Counted from the first letter of the stretch, positions 1 to 9,578 are shown. The stretch: 64,000 nucleotides of DNA from Pseudomonas fluorescens Q2-87 (GCF_000281895.1 NZ_CM001558.1:3290556-3354555); one strand, 5' to 3'. Numbers and translations are program-made. The notes: generated from the sequence alone by a model not told the origin.

Positions 1-708
1 GGTATGTTGCTGAATGATCTGTTGGACGCCGACTGGGACCAACAACATCATAATCCGCGGCCGATCGCCCTGGGCCTGGTCAGCCGCCAGCAAGTACGGT
101 TGGCCACGGCGTTGCTGCTGGTGCTGGCCGCGGCCTCGCTGCTGGGCCTGAGCCGGCTGATCGAGCAGCCGCACTGGCTGGTCGGCAGCGCCATCCTGCT
201 GGTGAGCTGCATCCTGGGCTACAACCTGCTGCACAAGAAATACGCCCACAGTGTCTGGCTGATGGGTGCCTGCCGCTCGGCGCTCTACCTCACCGCAGCG
301 GCAAGCCTGGCGGTGCCGGCGCAACCGATCTGGCTCTGTGCCCTGCTGCTGGGCGTCTACATCAGCGGCCTGACCTACCTGGCTCGCCAGGAACACCGCA
401 ACCAACTGATCAGCCGCCTGCCCCTGTTGCTGATGCTGAGTCCGCTCGCCCTGGCGATCTATAGCGACAACGTCTGGTTTTGGCCGGTGTTACTGATATG
501 GCTCGGCTGGTTGGGCTGGCATTACTGGCGCAACCTCGCCAACCCGCGGCAACGACAGGTCCGCGCCTTTATCGGCGCAGGCCTGGCGGCCCTGCCGCTG
601 TTCGATGCCCTCGTGCTGGCCGTGGCTGACCAACCATTGGGCAGCCTGCTCTGTGTACTGGTGTTTTTCCTGCTCCCTCATTTCCAGCGCTGGGTCAAAC
701 CAACATGA
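1..708 (+). CDS. eboC: UbiA-like prenyltransferase, EboC type (5' end cut by window)
   Basis: Integral-membrane protein of the UbiA prenyltransferase superfamily. The frame is open from base 1, so the N-terminus lies outside the window. The visible part starts almost at the first Asp-rich motif, NDLLDADWD (N-D-x-x-D-x-x-x-D), which normally sits 60-80 residues into the protein. Several hydrophobic segments follow (for example around residues 35-55, 60-75 and 105-120 of the visible part). I do not see a convincing second Asp-rich motif; the expected region reads LTYLARQEHRN, so catalysis is not assured. The stop overlaps the next start (ATGA). Followed by EboA, EboB, EboE and EboF homologues, which is why I call it EboC rather than another UbiA enzyme. 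In ebo clusters it is thought to act at the inner membrane; its substrate is unknown. Confidence 0.8.
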   Translation, partial: GMLLNDLLDADWDQQHHNPRPIALGLVSRQQVRLATALLLVLAAASLLGLSRLIEQPHWLVGSAILLVSCILGYNLLHKKYAHSVWLMGACRSALYLTAAASLAVPAQPIWLCALLLGVYISGLTYLARQEHRNQLISRLPLLLMLSPLALAIYSDNVWFWPVLLIWLGWLGWHYWRNLANPRQRQVRAFIGAGLAALPLFDALVLAVADQPLGSLLCVLVFFLLPHFQRWVKPT

Positions 709-1478
709 ACACGGACCTCACGGCGCAGGCATCGCCGGCCCTCCAAATGCGCCACGACTGCCTGAACACGCAACGCCAAAACTTCACCCATCCGCTCGAT
801 GAAATCGAACGGCGCTGGTGGCGTCAGGCCCAAGAGCAGCTTGCCCAACGCCCGGACGCCAACACCGCAGCGCGCTTGAGCAGCCAATGCAAACGCAACC
901 TCAAAGAGTGTGCGCTGCCCGACAGCGAGGGCTGGAGCAACGTGCAACTGGCGCGGGCATTGATGTTGGCCCAAGTGCTGGAGCAGCAGCCCCTCGGCGA
1001 ACAAGTGCCCTTGCTACGCCAGTTGTTCCTGTGGGGCGACGATCAGGAAAAGATCGCCACCTTGAAAGCCCTCGATTGGTTCGATAGCCGTGGGGTGTGC
1101 GTCGACCTTGCGCTTCAGGCCGGGCGCACCTGCAACAGCCAGGTGTTCGCCGCCCTCGCCCTGGACAACGCCTACCCGTCGCGTCATTACGACGAACGAG
1201 CCTTCAACCAACTGGTGTTGAAGGCGCTGGGCATGGGCCTCGATGTGCGGCGCCTGGTCGGCCTGCCGCACCGACAAGGCGTCACCCTCAATCAATTGGC
1301 CCTCGACCTGCTGGACGAACAACTCGCCGCCGAACGAACGGTGTCCGCCGGCTTGCCCCACGTGATCGCCTTCGACCTGCTGAGCCCGGCGCAACGTCAG
1401 CGCCTGGCCGGCCTGAGCCAGCAACAACGCTTGCCGCTGCAATGGCGGGTTCACCTGGACGGCCCTTCGCCGAACTGA
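705..1478 (+). CDS. eboA: EboA domain-containing protein
   Basis: A 257-residue soluble protein with no signal peptide or membrane segment. It is helix-rich; the central stretch with NVQLARALMLAQVL, LFLWGDDQEKIATLKALDWF and AFAALALDNAYPSRHYDERAFNQLVLKALGMG-type sequence is typical of EboA family proteins as I recall them. It is translationally coupled to the UbiA gene by a 4-base overlap and lies 38 bases before the TatD gene. EboA has no known enzymatic activity; genetics in cyanobacteria place it in a cluster needed to deliver a scytonemin precursor to the periplasm. The family call rests on sequence style plus the unmistakable neighbours. A HEAT/ARM-like helical scaffold is also possible. 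Confidence 0.78.
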   Translation: MNTDLTAQASPALQMRHDCLNTQRQNFTHPLDEIERRWWRQAQEQLAQRPDANTAARLSSQCKRNLKECALPDSEGWSNVQLARALMLAQVLEQQPLGEQVPLLRQLFLWGDDQEKIATLKALDWFDSRGVCVDLALQAGRTCNSQVFAALALDNAYPSRHYDERAFNQLVLKALGMGLDVRRLVGLPHRQGVTLNQLALDLLDEQLAAERTVSAGLPHVIAFDLLSPAQRQRLAGLSQQQRLPLQWRVHLDGPSPN

Positions 1479-1516
1479 TGCCCCGCCCGTCCCTGCCCAT
1501 ACGACGAGGATTCACC

Positions 1517-2401
1517 ATGCTCAAGTACTTCGACCCGCACATCCATATGGTCAGCCGCACCACCGACGACTATCAGAACATGGCGGCCGCCGGCATCACC
1601 GGGATCATCGAGCCGGCTTTCTGGCAGGGCCAGGCCAGGACCAGTGTCGGCAGCTTCATTGACTACTTCGACACACTGCTGGGCTGGGAGCGTTTTCGCG
1701 CCAGCATGTTTGGCATTCATCACTTCTGCACCATCGGCCTGAACCCCAAGGAGGCCAACGACCTGTCGGTGGCCAATGAGGTGCTCGAGATACTGCCGCG
1801 CTACCTGGTGAAGGACGGTGTGGTGGCAGTGGGCGAAATCGGCTACGACGACATCACGCCGGAGGAGGATCGCTTCCTCGCCGCTCAATTGGAGCTGGCC
1901 CGGCAATTCAATCTGCCGGTGCTGGTGCACACGCCGCACCGCGACAAGATCGGCGGTACCAAACGCACCCTTGCGGTCATTCGCGAGGTCGGTATCGCCG
2001 AACATCTGGTGATCATCGACCACCTCAATGAACTGACACTGCCCCTGGTGCTGGACAGCGACTGTTGGCGCGGCCACTCCATCTACCCCAACACCAAGAT
2101 GTCGGAACAGCGCATGGTCGCCCTGCTGCAGCAGTACGGCACCGAAAAAATGGTCGTCAACAGCGCCGCCGACTGGGGCATCAGCGACCCGCTCAAGGTG
2201 CCCAAGACCGGCCAGGCGATGCTGACGGCCGGCTTCAGCGAAGCCCAGGTCGAGCAAGTGCTGTTCCATAACCCGGTGGACTTTTTTGCCCAGAGCGGCC
2301 AGTTGGACAAAGCCTTGGTCGGCACGCCCCTGCCTATCGACCAGCGGCGGCAGTGGCAGGAAAACTCGGCCCTGCGCGGCCAGGAGCCGGTGATCAAATG
2401 A
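1517..2401 (+). CDS. eboB: TatD-family metal-dependent hydrolase, EboB type
   Basis: A 294-residue TIM-barrel amidohydrolase-type protein. The start at 1517 is chosen because GAGGA lies just upstream and the protein opens with MLKYFDPHIHMVSRTTDDY, giving the HxH metal ligands at once. Further metal-site motifs are GLNPKE, VAVGEIGYDD (conserved Glu), LPVLVHTPH (His), HLVIIDHLNE (His) and the C-terminal NSAADWG (Asp). These correspond to the TatD set of ligands. The stop overlaps the next start (ATGA). TatD proteins include DNases and phosphoesterases, but this version belongs to the ebo cluster and its substrate is unknown. It has no signal peptide, so it acts in the cytoplasm. Confidence 0.85.
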   Translation: MLKYFDPHIHMVSRTTDDYQNMAAAGITGIIEPAFWQGQARTSVGSFIDYFDTLLGWERFRASMFGIHHFCTIGLNPKEANDLSVANEVLEILPRYLVKDGVVAVGEIGYDDITPEEDRFLAAQLELARQFNLPVLVHTPHRDKIGGTKRTLAVIREVGIAEHLVIIDHLNELTLPLVLDSDCWRGHSIYPNTKMSEQRMVALLQQYGTEKMVVNSAADWGISDPLKVPKTGQAMLTAGFSEAQVEQVLFHNPVDFFAQSGQLDKALVGTPLPIDQRRQWQENSALRGQEPVIK

Positions 2402-3627
2402 GCGCTGCCATGGGTTGGACTGCCACGCAGATCGGTTATTGCAGCAACGTGCACCCGACCCATGACCTGGGCGGGCTGCGTGCATCCATCGACCGGCATT
2501 TCCAGACCGTACGAACCCTGCGCGGGCTGGACAGGCAGGACAGCGGAATGTGGATCAGCGCCCGCGCCGCCGCCGAACTCCAACACGCCTCGGCACGCAC
2601 CGACTTCCTCGACCTGCTGCAACGCAGCGGGCTGCGCCTGACCTCGCTCAACGGGTTTCCCTACGGCCAGTTTCACCAGGGCGCAGTGAAAGCCGACGTC
2701 TACCGGCCCAGTTGGGCCGCCCCCCAGCGGTTGGCGTACAGCATGGACCTGGCCCGGTTTCTCGCCCAGGCCCTGCCAGCGGACTGTCACCAGGGGGTGA
2801 TCTCCAGCGTGCCGCTGGGCTACGCCGCCCATTGGAGCCCGACGTTGCAGCAACAGGCCGAGCAACAACTGCGCGAGCTCACCGCCGCGCTGGCCCGGCT
2901 GCAACGGGAGACGGGCAAGAAAATCCTGGTCTGCCTGGAGATGGAGCCCGATTGCGTGCTGGAAAACACCGACCAAGCCATCGCCTTCTTCCGCCACTGG
3001 CAGGCCATGGACCCACACCATGAACATCTGGCGTTGTGCTTTGACGTCTGCCATCAGGCGGTGATGTTCGAAAACTGCTATGAATCGCTGGCCCGGCTGC
3101 GTCAGGCCCAGGTCCCCATCGGCAAGATCCAGCTGTCCAACGCCCTGATCTGTCGCCTGCCTCAAGATGCCCAGCGCCGCGAGCACGTACTCAAGACATT
3201 GAGCAGCTTTGCCGAGCCGACCTACCTGCATCAAGTGAAGGCACGCGATGGCCAGTCCCCATTATCGGCCTGGCCGGACCTGCCCGCAGCCCTGGATGAG
3301 CATGAGAATAACCAGTTTTCCCACCCCGAATTGAGGATTCATTTCCACATCCCGCTGTTCAGCGAGCAATTGCTGTTGCCGGAACTCAGCGGCAGCCAGA
3401 TTGCCCTGTCGCAGACCTTCGACTTCCTCGCGGACCATGGGGATTTTCGCCCGGTACTCGAAGTGGAAACCTACAGTTGGGGCGTCCTGCCCAGCCAGTT
3501 GCGCCCCACCACCGAGCACGCTCAACTCCAGGGAATCGTGGCCGAACTGCGTTGGGTCGAAGAGCAACTACGGCAGCGGCAGTTGCTGCAGCCCCATGGG
3601 CTGGAGGCCTGCGCCGATGTCCTCTGA
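2398..3627 (+). CDS. eboE: EboE-like sugar-phosphate-isomerase/epimerase-fold protein
   Basis: A 409-residue cytoplasmic protein. The start at 2398 overlaps the preceding stop and has CAGGAGC upstream; it gives MSAAMGWTATQIGYCSNVHP, whose GYCSNVHP is characteristic of the EboE/xylose-isomerase-like family. Potential metal ligands follow: LVCLEMEPDC (Glu), LALCFDVCHQA (Asp, His), GKIQLSNALIC, RIHFHIPLF (His) and VLEVETYSW (Glu). This is the usual TIM-barrel layout of sugar-phosphate isomerases. It is in the ebo operon and overlaps the eboF start by 11 bases. The physiological substrate is unknown; the family is found in scytonemin and other ebo clusters. Confidence 0.82.
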   Translation: MSAAMGWTATQIGYCSNVHPTHDLGGLRASIDRHFQTVRTLRGLDRQDSGMWISARAAAELQHASARTDFLDLLQRSGLRLTSLNGFPYGQFHQGAVKADVYRPSWAAPQRLAYSMDLARFLAQALPADCHQGVISSVPLGYAAHWSPTLQQQAEQQLRELTAALARLQRETGKKILVCLEMEPDCVLENTDQAIAFFRHWQAMDPHHEHLALCFDVCHQAVMFENCYESLARLRQAQVPIGKIQLSNALICRLPQDAQRREHVLKTLSSFAEPTYLHQVKARDGQSPLSAWPDLPAALDEHENNQFSHPELRIHFHIPLFSEQLLLPELSGSQIALSQTFDFLADHGDFRPVLEVETYSWGVLPSQLRPTTEHAQLQGIVAELRWVEEQLRQRQLLQPHGLEACADVL

Positions 3628-5071
3628 ACAGCCTTGTCAGCCGCTGCTGCTGATTAACGTGGTCGGTCTGACGCCCGCCTTGCTCGGGGATGCGACGCCG
3701 CACATCAACGCCCTGTTGAAGACCGCAAAAATGGCCACGTTGCAGCCGGTGTTCCCGGCCGTCACGTCTACGGTGCAGGCCTCGATCCTCACCGGATTGC
3801 CGCCATCGGAGCACGGCATTGTCGGCAATGGCTGGTATTTGCGCGATCAGGCCGAAGTGCGTTTCTGGCTGCAACCCAACGCGTTGATCCAAGGGGAAAA
3901 GGTCTGGCAGACCATCAAGCGCCAGCGGCCCGGGTTTCGCTGCAGCCAGTTGTTCTGGTGGTACAACATGTATGCGGATGTGGACGCTGCCATCACCCCG
4001 CGACCGCACTACCCGGCTGATGGCCGCAAGGAGTTCGGCCTGTATTCGACGCCGGCCTCGTTGCACGAGCGTATCGAACAGCAGATCGGCAAGTTTCCCT
4101 TCCCGGGCTTCTGGGGCCCGGCGGCCGGCATCGCCTCAAGCCGCTGGATCGTCGACTGCGCCATCGCTGAATTCCAGCTCGACCGCCCCGATCTGCAATT
4201 GATCTACCTGCCCCACCTCGACTATAGCCTGCAACGCCTGGGGCCCGATCACCCGTCGATCGCCGACGAGGTGCGGGCCATCGACAGTGAGGTGGGCCGT
4301 CTGCTCGCCTTTGCCCAGGCCCAAGGCGCGGCGGTGATGCTGCTGTCCGAATACGGGATCGAGGCCGTCACGCAGTCCATTTCCATCAACCGAGTGTTGC
4401 GGGCCGAAGACCTGTTGCAGGTGCGCCAATCATTGACCTGGGAATTGCTCGATCCTGGTGCCAGTGCGGCCTTTGCCGTGGCCGATCATCAGATCGCGCA
4501 TATCTACGTGAAACAGGCGCAAGACATACCGCGTGTCAAGGCGCTGTTGCAGCGCCAGAGCGGCGTCGAACGGGTGCTGGATAAAACCGAGCAACGGGCC
4601 TGGCAGCTTGATCATCCTCGCAGCGGTGAGCTGGTGGCCGTGGCCGCAGCCGGTTACTGGTTCGATTACTACTACTGGTTCGACGATCGCAAGGCCCCGG
4701 ATTTTGCCCGCACCGTGGACATCCATCGCAAGCCGGGCTACGACCCGCTCGAGCTGTTCGTCGACCCGGCCATTCGCTTCCCGAAATTGAAAGTGGCGCG
4801 CCGCCTGCTGCAGAAAAAGCTCGGCTTTCGCTACTACATGGACCTGATTCCACTGGACACCCGCCTGGTCCGCGGCAGCCACGGTCGGCTGCCCGCGAGT
4901 AAAACGACAGGCCCGCTGCTCATCACCAATTGTGATCTGCCGTTGCCACAGCACCTTGCGGCCACGGCGGTGAAGCAACTGCTCCTCGAACATTTCCTGG
5001 GGCACCCTCATGCCGATACGGCGAATGCCAAGGAGCTTCCATGCGGCGAGCCATTTCCATCACTGTTCTAA
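3617..5071 (+). CDS. eboF: Alkaline-phosphatase-superfamily protein, EboF type (nucleotide pyrophosphatase/phosphodiesterase-like)
   Basis: A 484-residue protein beginning MSSEQPCQPLLLINVVGLTP at 3617, inside the end of eboE. The N-terminus holds the nucleophile region PVFPAVTSTVQASILTG (Thr/Ser in the superfamily nucleophile position), followed by PSEHGIVGNGWY. Later come LIYLPHLDYSLQRLGPDH (Asp and His ligands) and MLLSEYGIEAV, where the usual D-H ligand pair reads S-E-Y-G. The layout matches type I phosphodiesterase/nucleotide pyrophosphatases. No signal peptide is visible, so a cytoplasmic site is likely. Its 3' end overlaps the next gene by 31 bases. The true substrate in ebo clusters is unknown. 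Confidence 0.8.
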   Translation: MSSEQPCQPLLLINVVGLTPALLGDATPHINALLKTAKMATLQPVFPAVTSTVQASILTGLPPSEHGIVGNGWYLRDQAEVRFWLQPNALIQGEKVWQTIKRQRPGFRCSQLFWWYNMYADVDAAITPRPHYPADGRKEFGLYSTPASLHERIEQQIGKFPFPGFWGPAAGIASSRWIVDCAIAEFQLDRPDLQLIYLPHLDYSLQRLGPDHPSIADEVRAIDSEVGRLLAFAQAQGAAVMLLSEYGIEAVTQSISINRVLRAEDLLQVRQSLTWELLDPGASAAFAVADHQIAHIYVKQAQDIPRVKALLQRQSGVERVLDKTEQRAWQLDHPRSGELVAVAAAGYWFDYYYWFDDRKAPDFARTVDIHRKPGYDPLELFVDPAIRFPKLKVARRLLQKKLGFRYYMDLIPLDTRLVRGSHGRLPASKTTGPLLITNCDLPLPQHLAATAVKQLLLEHFLGHPHADTANAKELPCGEPFPSLF

Positions 5072-6180
5072 GTGCCCTGGCCGGTTTGGCCCAGGCACAG
5101 AACGCCAATAACTTCAATTGCAGCAACTTCCTGCAATTTGGAGCCGACATCAACACGACCCGGAAGGCGTTTACCGACAGCCCCGAGACCATGGCCTGGA
5201 ACTGGTTCGTCTGTTTGAACCAGTCCGACGCCAAGGGTTACAGCCGTCAGTGGGAGCTGTTCAAGCCTTCCGATCAGGTCTATCTGGCCAATGGCGCCAA
5301 CCCCGGTTCGTATGACAGCCGCATGAAGCCACCGAGCGAGGTGCTCAGGCAAGCCAAAGCCCTGGGGCTGGACCCGAACCGTCTCCTGCATAACATCAAC
5401 GCCGTACAGCAGGTCGACGGCCTGAGCCTGGCCATGGGCGGCGCTGCCGTGCCTGCCGCACAACAAGGTCACGTAGTGCGCTTTCAACTGCTGATGGGCC
5501 AGGACACCTACGACTACATCGTAAAAACCAATGTCTACAACGTGAATGGTCAAGAGGCCCTGACGAGCAACCTGAACTTTCCGGTCACGGCCTGGGAGTT
5601 GAAAACCGCCTGGCTGTGGATCGGCACGGACGCGAACTACAAGAAGCAGCTGGAAAAAGATGGCTACTACGTGGCCCAGGCCTACTACGCCGTGGGCACC
5701 GGGTACAAGGTCGGCTATGCGGCGTTGAGCGGTTTGCATGTGGTCAACAAACTGAACCCCGACTGGGTCTGGACCACCTTCGAAAATCTCAACAACCCCA
5801 AGTACACCGTGAACAAGGACTATCCGCCTGCGCCGATGACAAACAGCACCGGGCCGACAGCGGACGCCAAACCGGTCAACGCCCGGTTCCAGGCCAATAA
5901 CCCGACGCTGTCGAAGTACCAGTTGATCGGCGTGCAATTCCAGCCCATTACCCAGGTCCTGGCTAACTCGCAGTTGGAGTCGGCATTCCAGGACACTTCG
6001 TCCTGCCTGGCTTGCCACGGCACCGCCGCCTACTCGAAGAACAACGGTTACTTCAGTTTCGCCATCCCGACCTCAGGCGGTCTCACCTATCCCACTACAC
6101 CGCTGCCGGAGAAGGCCTTCGTCGGCTACAAAAAATTGGATTTTGTCTGGTCGTTGAAACACGCCCAGTGGCAACGCTAA
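5041..6180 (+). CDS. Secreted c-type-haem (CxxCH) protein, copy 1
   Basis: A 379-residue protein with a Sec signal peptide, MRRAISITVLSALAGLAQAQ, cleaved near residue 20. One haem-binding motif, CLACH, lies near residue 323. The bulk of the protein is an unrecognised Tyr/Asn/Trp-rich domain containing TMAWNWFVCLNQ and FPVTAWELKTAWLW. AAGGAG precedes the start, which lies 31 bases inside eboF. It is paralogous to the protein at 9579-10880: both share W-x-x-F-x-x-L-N near the N-terminus, a 'GA-PG' segment, a central WELK/VKSSW segment and a C-terminal CxxCH. It is probably a periplasmic redox partner for whatever the ebo/VioB-like proteins handle. I recognise no assigned function. Confidence 0.8.
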   Translation: MRRAISITVLSALAGLAQAQNANNFNCSNFLQFGADINTTRKAFTDSPETMAWNWFVCLNQSDAKGYSRQWELFKPSDQVYLANGANPGSYDSRMKPPSEVLRQAKALGLDPNRLLHNINAVQQVDGLSLAMGGAAVPAAQQGHVVRFQLLMGQDTYDYIVKTNVYNVNGQEALTSNLNFPVTAWELKTAWLWIGTDANYKKQLEKDGYYVAQAYYAVGTGYKVGYAALSGLHVVNKLNPDWVWTTFENLNNPKYTVNKDYPPAPMTNSTGPTADAKPVNARFQANNPTLSKYQLIGVQFQPITQVLANSQLESAFQDTSSCLACHGTAAYSKNNGYFSFAIPTSGGLTYPTTPLPEKAFVGYKKLDFVWSLKHAQWQR

Positions 6181-6192
6181 GGAGAGCACGAC

Positions 6193-8574
6193 ATGAGCAT
6201 ATTGAATTTCCCCCGCATCTACCTCAACGGCGAGATGTTCTGGAACCCGCCGACGGCCAACAACAATGACATGTTCCCGCTGTACGACGCGGTCAACATG
6301 GACATCAACTGGCCGTTCGTGAAGCACTTCGGCATCGACCCCCACAATGCCCCCGACAGGCTGATGCCATGGACTCTCTCGACGCAGTACATGGCCGACA
6401 TGCCGATCTATGTGCAACAAGTGCCAGGCAATATCAATCCGAAGCATGACCCGTACATGCCCGCCGAATGGGATCTGTTCGGTGATAACGGTTGCGGTCT
6501 GGTGAACTACGGGAAAACCACCTCGACCATCATCGGTGGCGAGCTGCAGGCCAATACCTATATCGATCAGGATTCGCTGATCGGCGCGCAATACCACTTA
6601 CTCGGCAGCCCTCTGGGCAGCTCCGCCCCGACCCCGGCGCGCTTCGTGGACATCAGCCCATGGCAGAACACGTTCACGGCATTGTATTTCGACAAACTGG
6701 TGCTGGGGGATACGTCCTGCGGCCTGACCCTCAACCGCAAGTATCGGATGATGGACCGCTTCCTGAACTTCAATTGGGGAGCCCTGGGTAGCCTGGTGAA
6801 CATCAGCACCACCTGGCAGACCTGCTTTCCGAAGGAGAACCTGGAATGGGCGATTGGCAGCTCGCGTCTGCTGGCCAACCTCCAGCAGCAGATGACGCAG
6901 CAAGGGGCACAGGGTCTGATGTTCCGATTTTCAACCTACCTGACCTGCTACGACAAGAACGGTGTGTTCAACGATTACACGCAGCGCCCCAACACCCGTT
7001 CCAACCACCCGGACATCATGGCGAAAGTGCGTGACCTGTACAGGGAAGGTTTGAACAACGTCAACCAGATTTTCTTCAACCCCGCCTACAGCCGCACCTC
7101 GGCGGTGCTCGGTCTGTGGCTCGCCAACGAATACCCCACCGCTCCCGCCGGGGTCCGCCTGGTACCCACCCAGCCAATCTCGGTCGTTCAACCGGGTCCC
7201 GATGGAAATCATAGTGTCCCATTGGGGGTGATCTCGGCGCAGATCAACGGTAATACCCTGTCGCTGGACCTGAGCAACACGTTCCCGTGTTATCCCGTGG
7301 ACCCCGCAGCCGACATCCTGGTCCCTGAGAAATTCCACGCCGGAGACTACCTGTTGGGCGTGCGCCAGAAGGGACGGTTCATGGCGGGGATCGGCTTCGG
7401 CTTCGATAAATACCAGCAATCGGCTTTCGAGCTACGTTCAGGCATCCTCGACCTCACGCTCAACCCCGAAGCCAAGGCACTGCTGCAGTCCGGTCCTCTG
7501 CTGCTGCAACAGCGCATCCCGGCCGCCCCTCCGAAGATGGCCGCCGGCCAGCAACTGTGGACCGCGGAAGTCATCGAGAGCGGCAGCTTCATCGATGTCG
7601 GTGACCGCAAGACGCTGAGCATCATGGTGCAGAAAAATGGTCTGCCGGCCGTCAACACCACGCTGTATGTGGCGGAGTACGGCAATCCCTACATGGTGAC
7701 CAGCAGCCATTACTACCTGGCTTTCAGTAATGCGGCCGATTTCACGCTGTTCTACGACTACCCGTCGGCCCGTATCAACAATACAGCCAACCTGCCGCAG
7801 TTCATCGACGCACCTAAGGTCGCCCTCTATCGAAGCACCGGCAGCGGTCGCCGGCTGACCGACCTGCAGGACGTGCCCGAACCCGTGGGCAACCCGGTCG
7901 GGTATCAAGACTTCCTCAGAACGTCCGGTACCCCGGTCGCCGTCGACCTGCGCCCCTGCCTGGCCTTCGACAAAGGCATCAATGGCACCGGTACACTGCA
8001 GGACAAGAAGGCCAGCAGCGTCAGTTACTCCTACGCCGTCATCACCACCAACGCCCAAGGCATCGCCCAGATAGGCTGCCGGGCAGTGGCGCCAGGCTTC
8101 CCTACCTTGCGCTTCTTCGTGCAGGAGAACGGCAAAAAACCGGCCATTCCGTTCAGCTTCCCGATCACCCAGGCCTACGTCGACTTCCTCGCACCGATAC
8201 GGGTGCTGCCACTGGACATGCAGTTGCAACAGGACTTCATCGACACTTGGAACGCCATCTACGAGAAGACAAACGCTCCAGAGCTGCTGTGGGACAAGTT
8301 CATTTATCCAAAGATCCTGCAGACCTTCTATTACCTGTACCCCATCATGAACAAGTTCATGCCGCTCAATTCCCGGACGCGCGTGGAGGGCGCAGTCGAC
8401 CAATTGATCTTGCTGATCAGCAAGGATTACCAGGACCAGAGCACCCTTGCGATGCCCATCACCCGGGACATGTCCCAAAGCCGCCGCGCCGTCCTGGAGC
8501 TGTGGGCCAAGCGCCTGGTGAAATTCAACTATCCGCCCAAGAAACTCAGCATGAGTGACTACAACGGCCTTTGA
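6193..8574 (+). CDS. VioB N-terminal-domain-like protein, copy 1 (lacks the ferritin-like part)
   Basis: A 793-residue protein with no signal peptide. AAGGAG lies before the ATG. It opens MSILNFPRIYLNGEMFWNPP followed by TANNND, strongly recalling the start of violacein enzyme VioB (MSILDFPRIHFRG...TANRD). Later landmarks also fit VioB: VLGLWLANEYPTAPAGVRLVP, INGNTLSLDLSNTFPC and the late segment FIYPKILQTFYYLYPIMNKF...TLAMPITRDMS. In VioB the iron-binding ferritin-like half comes after this last segment; here the protein ends about 30 residues later, so that half is absent. A paralogue lies at 10884-12695. Role unknown: a scaffold, substrate-binding or modified pigment enzyme. The VioB relation is from recall, not alignment software. 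Confidence 0.75.
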   Translation: MSILNFPRIYLNGEMFWNPPTANNNDMFPLYDAVNMDINWPFVKHFGIDPHNAPDRLMPWTLSTQYMADMPIYVQQVPGNINPKHDPYMPAEWDLFGDNGCGLVNYGKTTSTIIGGELQANTYIDQDSLIGAQYHLLGSPLGSSAPTPARFVDISPWQNTFTALYFDKLVLGDTSCGLTLNRKYRMMDRFLNFNWGALGSLVNISTTWQTCFPKENLEWAIGSSRLLANLQQQMTQQGAQGLMFRFSTYLTCYDKNGVFNDYTQRPNTRSNHPDIMAKVRDLYREGLNNVNQIFFNPAYSRTSAVLGLWLANEYPTAPAGVRLVPTQPISVVQPGPDGNHSVPLGVISAQINGNTLSLDLSNTFPCYPVDPAADILVPEKFHAGDYLLGVRQKGRFMAGIGFGFDKYQQSAFELRSGILDLTLNPEAKALLQSGPLLLQQRIPAAPPKMAAGQQLWTAEVIESGSFIDVGDRKTLSIMVQKNGLPAVNTTLYVAEYGNPYMVTSSHYYLAFSNAADFTLFYDYPSARINNTANLPQFIDAPKVALYRSTGSGRRLTDLQDVPEPVGNPVGYQDFLRTSGTPVAVDLRPCLAFDKGINGTGTLQDKKASSVSYSYAVITTNAQGIAQIGCRAVAPGFPTLRFFVQENGKKPAIPFSFPITQAYVDFLAPIRVLPLDMQLQQDFIDTWNAIYEKTNAPELLWDKFIYPKILQTFYYLYPIMNKFMPLNSRTRVEGAVDQLILLISKDYQDQSTLAMPITRDMSQSRRAVLELWAKRLVKFNYPPKKLSMSDYNGL

Positions 8575-8636
8575 CGATTTCGCCCAGGATCACCGGGTGG
8601 CGAGCCCGCCGCCCGGCACTGCACAGGAGTGTCGAT

Positions 8637-9560
8637 ATGAAAGCCTGCATTTTGAACCGACTGTTGTTACTGATCCTGTTGTTCAGTCCGGGGCTCTTTG
8701 CCCAACAGGACAGCGGCGTGGTGTACTTCACCATGGGCGTGCACAACACCGAGGGTTGCAACGAACAGAACGGCAATTGCATCGCCAAACGTACCCCGGG
8801 CGAGCCTTCCGATCCGTTTTTCCCGGCGGCCTGGATCAGCGACTGGACCATGTACCGGGTAATGCACAACTACGAAAAAAACCCGCCGCCCTACAGCAAT
8901 CCCCCGGCCACGCTGACACCGGCGGACTACACCGTCTCCCGGGGCACCAGCTATTACGACACGGCTTATATCCCGGCCGATGGCGACGGCTTCGGGGCGA
9001 TGATGGAGCACTACGAGAAATACTGCCTGCCGATCTTCCCGATCAAGAACAACAACTACACCTGCTCCTTCGTGTCCCTGGGCAACAAGGCGTACTTCCT
9101 GACCTACCCGCAAGATCGCCCCAAGGACATGCCAGCCTGCTGCATGTTTTCGCCGATGAATCATCCGCCGCGGCAAGACTTCATCCAGCACCTGCCCTAC
9201 AGCGCCGCGCGCAGCAAAAACCTCGATGGCAGCGTGCAGGCCTACGCCCTGGACCTGGACTCGCCGCAAGGTCCGATCCTGTTCGGCTATGCCTTCTACA
9301 AGAAAATGTCCGGACAGCCGCTTTACCGGCAGCCCCAGTCGTTCTTTTTCTCCGGTGACGCCAGCGTCGCCAACGCCCCTATCGTCAGCCAGAACTACAC
9401 CCACTTTCGCATCGCCAAACCCGACCCGGCCAAGACCTGGGCGCAGGTGGCCGCGATGTGCCCGGCAAATCCTCCGCCCTGCCAACTGTTCGAGCCGCCG
9501 GCTTCGCAGGGCAACGGCCAGAAGGCCCAGTGGAACAAGCTCATGCAGCGCAAACCCTGA
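8637..9560 (+). CDS. Secreted hypothetical protein between the two modules
   Basis: A 307-residue protein that I do not recognise. The start at 8637 (AGGAG seven bases upstream) gives a clean signal peptide, MKACILNRLLLLILLFSPG, with cleavage after LFA-Q. The mature part is Cys-rich (for example EGCNEQNGNC, KYCLPIFP, YTCSF, PACCMFS, AMCPANPPPCQLF), suggesting disulfides in the periplasm or outside the cell. It has no CxxCH haem motif. It contains many aromatic residues (YDTAYIPADGDGFGAMMEHYEKY). It has no paralogue in the window, unlike its neighbours on both sides, and is spaced 62 bases after copy 1 of the VioB-like gene and 18 bases before haem protein copy 2. Confidence 0.72.
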   Translation: MKACILNRLLLLILLFSPGLFAQQDSGVVYFTMGVHNTEGCNEQNGNCIAKRTPGEPSDPFFPAAWISDWTMYRVMHNYEKNPPPYSNPPATLTPADYTVSRGTSYYDTAYIPADGDGFGAMMEHYEKYCLPIFPIKNNNYTCSFVSLGNKAYFLTYPQDRPKDMPACCMFSPMNHPPRQDFIQHLPYSAARSKNLDGSVQAYALDLDSPQGPILFGYAFYKKMSGQPLYRQPQSFFFSGDASVANAPIVSQNYTHFRIAKPDPAKTWAQVAAMCPANPPPCQLFEPPASQGNGQKAQWNKLMQRKP

Positions 9561-9578
9561 CCCCGTCGAAGGATCGCC

